Origin: Dryococelus australis | Taxonomy: Eukaryota > Arthropoda > Insecta > Phasmatodea > Phasmatidae | Length of the DNA stretch: 64,000 nucleotides | Direction: 5' to 3' | NCBI GenBank assembly: GCA_029891345.1 | Contig: CM057009.1 | Coordinates: 92,737,416 to 92,801,415 of the forward strand | Shown: positions 59,872 through 64,000 of the stretch, one piece after another | How positions within the stretch are numbered: position 1 is the stretch's first letter | Layout of the letters: each line of letters begins with the position of its first letter | The notes under the pieces: generated by a model | Databases searched by the model: none | Told to the model about the DNA's origin: nothing | Seen by the model: only the letters and a program-made list of their open reading frames with translations | Made by a program: the position numbers and the translations under genes

Positions 59872-60700
59872 GTGTCAAGGGTCAGTCTGGACTATAAATT
59901 TGCTTGGTATGCTTGGGTTATCATGGATGGTATGTTGGGTGATATGTTTTCCAGTATATCTGTCTTGTGATTGCTGGTATATTTTGAAAGGTGTGGACAG
60001 TATGTGTGTGTCGGTGAGTCCTGTAACACTAAGGCATCCATGAGTTAAAAGTGTTTGGTATGGGTTTTCAGTGTATTTTCACTGGTGTCAGCTGGAATGG
60101 TGGATGGTATGAGAAGAATTTGATTATATCACTGGTATGGTCTGAATGTTTTCTTTGTATGGTCTGTATAGACGAATGGTCGAAGTATGCTAGAGTTGTA
60201 GTGGGTGATATGGTTCTAATGTATAAGTAGTGTTGGTTGGTATAACAAGTAGAATGGATATTAGGTTATGGGCTGACCTCAGCTGTATAGTTGCTCGAGT
60301 TATGACGGATATTGTGCATGGTGTATTGGGTGGTGTGGTTGAATAGAATTTTTCTTTGGATATAGGTGATGGGGAGTTGGGGGGGGGGGGGAGTCTAATA
60401 TAACTTAGGTTATAATGGTTGGTATGGTGGTATAGTGACTAGTATATATTTTGCTGGTGTCGAACAGTAAAGCAGAAAGTATGAGCAGTAACTAAATTTT
60501 TGGCAATGTCAGTGTGGGCTGAGGTATGCTCGAGTTATAGTAAGAGCAATGAGTATAATTCATATGGTGTTTGTTGGTAGAACAGATGGCAGGGATGCTT
60601 GTGTTTAGGCTGGTCTGAACTGTATATTTTCTGTAAACTTGAGTTATGGTTAGTTGTATGGTGCCTGCTTGCGAGAATATATAAGCAGCCGGATTCCAGT

Positions 60701-62639
60701 TAGGAAGCTTAGTATGACAGTGGCAATCATGAAACTTTGTCGTGAAGAAGAATTATTGGCCAAGGATCTGGTTGGACGCTTGCAAGCATAAACTGTCTTG
60801 AGCTGCATATAAGCAGATTATATTCAGTACATGAAAAGTGAGTATTCTACTGTAAAGAAACTACATAAATTGTGTGGAATAGGTTTGAAAATTATATTTT
60901 TGTTTGTAGTGAGATGTATGTAAATATATATAATATGAATGAAAAAGGTGATTAATTTCTCGCTGGTTTTATATCTTACCTGCTTTCCCTGATGTGTAGA
61001 GAATATAATAGAGCTTGGTTTATTCACATATACCTACAGTTAATAAAATCCGAGTAGGAAGGTTATGCCTAAAAATGTAGATGAAGAAGTGAATAACTAA
61101 CATTTTGTACTATTTTGTCTTGATGAGAGTATACATAAAATGAAGTAGAGACCATTTTGTTATACTTTATGTACAATTTCATTACAACTTTAAAAAAATT
61201 ATTAATATAAAATAATATATATAAAACAAAAATACTTGAATATTTTTAATTTTCTTATTTTAATCCAGTTTCATAACCAGTCTGCTATAAACAGATATCG
61301 TTAAGAAAAGCACTATGGAGATTTATTTTAAGCTAATTACCATGGTTATAAAGGGCTTAAACATACTTCCTGGAGCTAGAAATTTTACTTGCATACTGAA
61401 TTTCGCGAGCCTTTCTGCCTAAGAGTTCGCAAATTATATTCACCTGTGGCCATAAATATTACTTTGCTTATAGCCCGACTTCCTACATTATTATTTGAAA
61501 ATAATATATAATAATCTTTCAATATGAGTATATGCTCATAATCTGATTTAATACTCAGACCCTAACTGAAAAGAATGAAAGATTAGTAATACATGTGGCC
61601 TTTAAAAGTTTGTAAAATGGTAAATATGATGAATTTAAACGGAAAGAAGCTCTCCAATCGCTGAAAGAACACGTCTTCACCAGCGTGGACGATCATGATA
61701 CCTCCCTGCATAAATGTGCTGTGCCTGTCGGGAGGTCCTGGCTCCTAATTTATTCAAAATAGTGGCGATGTAATTGCACTTCCCCCTCCCCATCGCCCTG
61801 GTGCACTTGCACATGCAGGTGCATGTGAATGGTAAATTGTACTTGTCATTAGAATGGCATTTGCATGTGCAATTAGATTTGCGATTGCGCATGTACCTAC
61901 TTACCCCCTACCCCCATCACCCTGTGAGTGTCCAGAGTATTTAGAGGGGTGTTTAGACAGCCATCGTGGTGTGAGTATGGCTACCAGACTGGGGGGTTGC
62001 AGCGAGCGATGCTTGGTTCGATGCTTGTTGGGGTTACTTATATGATATTTATGCATTTTCACAATGAGCAATAAGAGTAAGTACACCTGTTGACTGGTTG
62101 GGAGCTGGAAGCAGATAAGGAGGATGGAGGAGGTCGTTAGATGTCTCATCGAGTGCTGGAGGGGAAATGCATGTAGGTGTTGTCTCGTCGAGAACTGGAG
62201 GTAGATGGAAGAGAAATGTATGTAGGAGTTGGATGAGGGATGAGAGGGTGCATGCAATTGTGTAGTGCTAGGATTGAGGTAATTGAATCGTGGAATGAAT
62301 TAATAATCAGATAAATTTAATTATGTAATTTTAACAGTGCAATAACCTGTTACGTGCATTTGCATGTGTACTGGGGTATGTACATCATTGCATATGCAAC
62401 ATTTAATTACGTATTACACGTGCAGAGAGAGCACATAAACAAAGTAGATATCATGCTATAAACCTTCCACAGCGCATGTCCCGCTAAAATGCCTCTTGTT
62501 CGACATGAGGAATGGCACAAACAAAGGGGAACTGCAAGTTCTGCTATCTAGCATAAACAGTCCCCGCTCACCTCATTCATGCTGGTATGGCATGGCGCGA
62601 TTCAAGATTGGGTGTGCCAGATAGAGAGTATTTTGATAT
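60701..62639. other. Unannotated stretch with ATTTGCAT-like words
   Basis: GCATTTGCATGTG occurs near 61,857 and 62,356 in the same orientation, with several GCACATGCA-type palindromes at 61,800-61,900 and 62,340-62,400. An old repeat pair or element ends are possible. No gene recognised. Confidence 0.4.
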
Positions 62640-62925
62640 CTTCAAAATTGCAAAACATAACAAAACACTTTCCAGACAAAAGATGTTCAATTTTGCGAAC
62701 CCTATTCAACTGTACTAATTTGGTACCATCTTTACCTTTGCAATTCTGAAATTGACTTCGTTTCCTCCGGTTTCCAGCAGATTTCAGTCAATGTACAGGT
62801 CACCATTCAATTCGTACTTATAGGTTTGCTTAAACTGAATTTTATCCTTAAAGTCTCGAATGCACCGTTTTCGAGAAAAACGTTTGTATGCTACGTATAT
62901 CTGGGACATTCTGTATACAAATTTA
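62640..62925. mobile_element. Probable terminal fragment of a Tc1/mariner-type element
   Basis: Read on the minus strand it begins TATACAGAATGTCCCAGATA and continues CGAAAACGGTGCATTCGAGA. This resembles the TATACAGGGTGTCCC-type ends common among insect Tc1/mariner-like elements, as I remember them. No matching second end or transposase was found in the window. Confidence 0.45.
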
Positions 62926-64000
62926 CATCTAAATATTTTTAATTTAATTATTTATGTTTAAATTTTAAACCTATATTAATTAAAATTATTATAAAATTAA
63001 TTAATTTTAAAACCAAATTCATAATGACTTTAATATCAGTTTATAAAAATCTTGGCTTCTTTAATTTCTAGCCAGATTAATCTAGTAGTATTAATTGGAC
63101 CAGATTTTATTTTGTTAAAATATTTTTCTTTATTTGAATTGGAAAGTTATATAAAATTATATTACAAAATTAATGAAATTAAATCTTGAAAGACAGAAAA
63201 AACACAACAGGCTAATTTAAAAAAAATGATCTAAACAGAGATTAAATTAAGTTTGGAAATGCGAAAATTGTTAGTTGAATAGATAGAAATTTTAATTTTA
63301 AGACAACTTTACTTTAACTAAATATTTATCCAATAATTAAAATCAACTTATTTTTAATTAAGGATATTAAACCATTTTATAAAACTAATTTAATTAACAA
63401 GTTTGGTTGAATATGAAGGTAACCAATGAGTTTTGCACAGAGATATTAGAAAATAATTTAAAATTTAAAAATAAAATTAATAAGTTGAAAATATGATGTA
63501 ATTTAATACTGTTTTGGAATATAAATTTAAATAATTAAATTTAAAACAATTTCATTTAAAGTAATATAGAATGAGTTTAACTATATAATATACGGTCTAA
63601 GATGTAGCCCTTACAATAATACCAATATGCCATGTATCAGAGGATTTTACAGGCCTGACACATAAAAAAATTTAATTATTTGTCTAAATTAGAACTTTAC
63701 TTACATTATATATCAATGTAATTCATTTTATTTAATTGAGATAAAAAAAAGGGAGCTAAAACCTATGTTGGTAATGCCTAGATAGAAATAGTTCCCGTGC
63801 AAAATATTATAAAATTGAGTGCGCCGAAATACAGCGCGTTGTTCAATAGCATTATTTTCTAACCTAAGTTAAGCTTTCTTTTCACAATTCCAATGAATAG
63901 ACTGAAAGTAGAACTTAAGCAAGGCTTTACAAAAGTCGGAAGTAATAATGAATGGACTGCATAACATACATTTTGTTCGGAAATTAATTGTCCAAACTAT
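62926..64000. other. Very AT-rich stretch
   Basis: The most AT-rich part of the window (about 62,930-63,760), with many AATTTAATTA-like words and no gene. It ends in the second copy of the dispersed repeat. Confidence 0.55.
63765..63975 (+). repeat. Dispersed repeat, copy 2 (matches 43.49-43.63 kb)
   Basis: TTGGTAATGCCTAG, CTGAAAGTAGAA, AGCAAGGCTTTA, AAAAGTCGGAAGTAA and TGAATG follow the order of the block near 43.5 kb. This copy has extra sequence after the first word and may run past the window end. Confidence 0.65.

Larger units (their letters stand above)
57851..60700. repeat. G/T-rich, C-poor satellite-like tract (GGTTGGTATGG words)
   Basis: Recurrent GGTTGGTAT, TGCTGGAGT and GTATGNTGG words on the + strand, with G-runs at about 58,357-58,367 and 60,377-60,390. 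Cytosine is scarce except in the inserted LTR and the 21-bp minisatellite. It mirrors the composition of 44.9-46.0 kb on the opposite strand; base-level homology between the two was not established. Confidence 0.65.

Noticed and set aside
1-64000. Telomeric TTAGG repeats, rRNA genes, endogenous viral genes or toxin genes
   Set aside because: Looked for on both strands; no supporting sequence seen.

Overview
This window looks like insect nuclear DNA that is almost entirely non-genic: AT-rich, full of microsatellites, hairpins and decayed transposons, with no bacterial-style operons and no recognisable host multi-exon gene. The best clue to the host is a tRNA-derived SINE present six times. Its accidental translation (peptides such as RPGIEPGSPWWEA) is one I recall from predicted proteins of stick-insect assemblies (Phasmatodea, e.g. 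Dryococelus). The assignment is from memory and moderate in confidence. Most of the content is repeat archaeology.

Layout. 0-6.6 kb: unannotated DNA with a TATCGATA doublet, one SINE with a perfect 14-bp target duplication, and a GC-rich island. 6.63-12.47 kb: three Tc1/mariner-type elements (called A, B and C here) abutting end to end. A and C hold broken transposases of the same family; B is a 2.9-kb long-TIR element with no transposase. 12.5-28.6 kb: mostly unannotated, with foldback MITEs (16.9 and 19.1 kb), a 298-bp hAT-like MITE with an 8-bp target duplication (20.2 kb), twin perfect hairpins (21.1 kb), SINEs, and promoter-like GC islands at 24 and 26.5 kb. 28.6-31.1 kb: element E, with TIRs of about 0.45 kb around a broken DD41D-type transposase. 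33-39 kb: three more SINEs and a small MITE. 38.98-40.68 kb: element D, a 1.7-kb TIR element with remnants of a different DDE-like transposase. 40.85-43.03 kb: a diverged tandem array with a unit near 285 bp.

44.9-60.7 kb is the most unusual part. The + strand is C/A-rich and G-poor on the left and becomes G/T-rich and C-poor on the right. Near the middle lies an inverted duplication with arms of about 1.8 kb around a 1.4-kb spacer. The left arm carries an apparently complete single-exon gene on the minus strand (197 aa, C2HC zinc fingers) with a TATA box and an AATAAA signal. The right arm carries an inverted, decayed copy. The left arm is split by a 3.6-kb segment containing a five-copy tandem repeat whose C-run grows from 7 to 13. 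The spacer contains a decayed tRNA-Leu(UAA). Further right are a 175-bp satellite split by a probable solo LTR, and a 21-bp minisatellite open on both strands.

The only candidate host-type protein gene I would defend is the zinc-finger ORF at 51,856-52,449. Its pairing with an inverted broken copy is the arrangement expected of a hairpin-RNA source locus. That is a hypothesis, not something the sequence proves.
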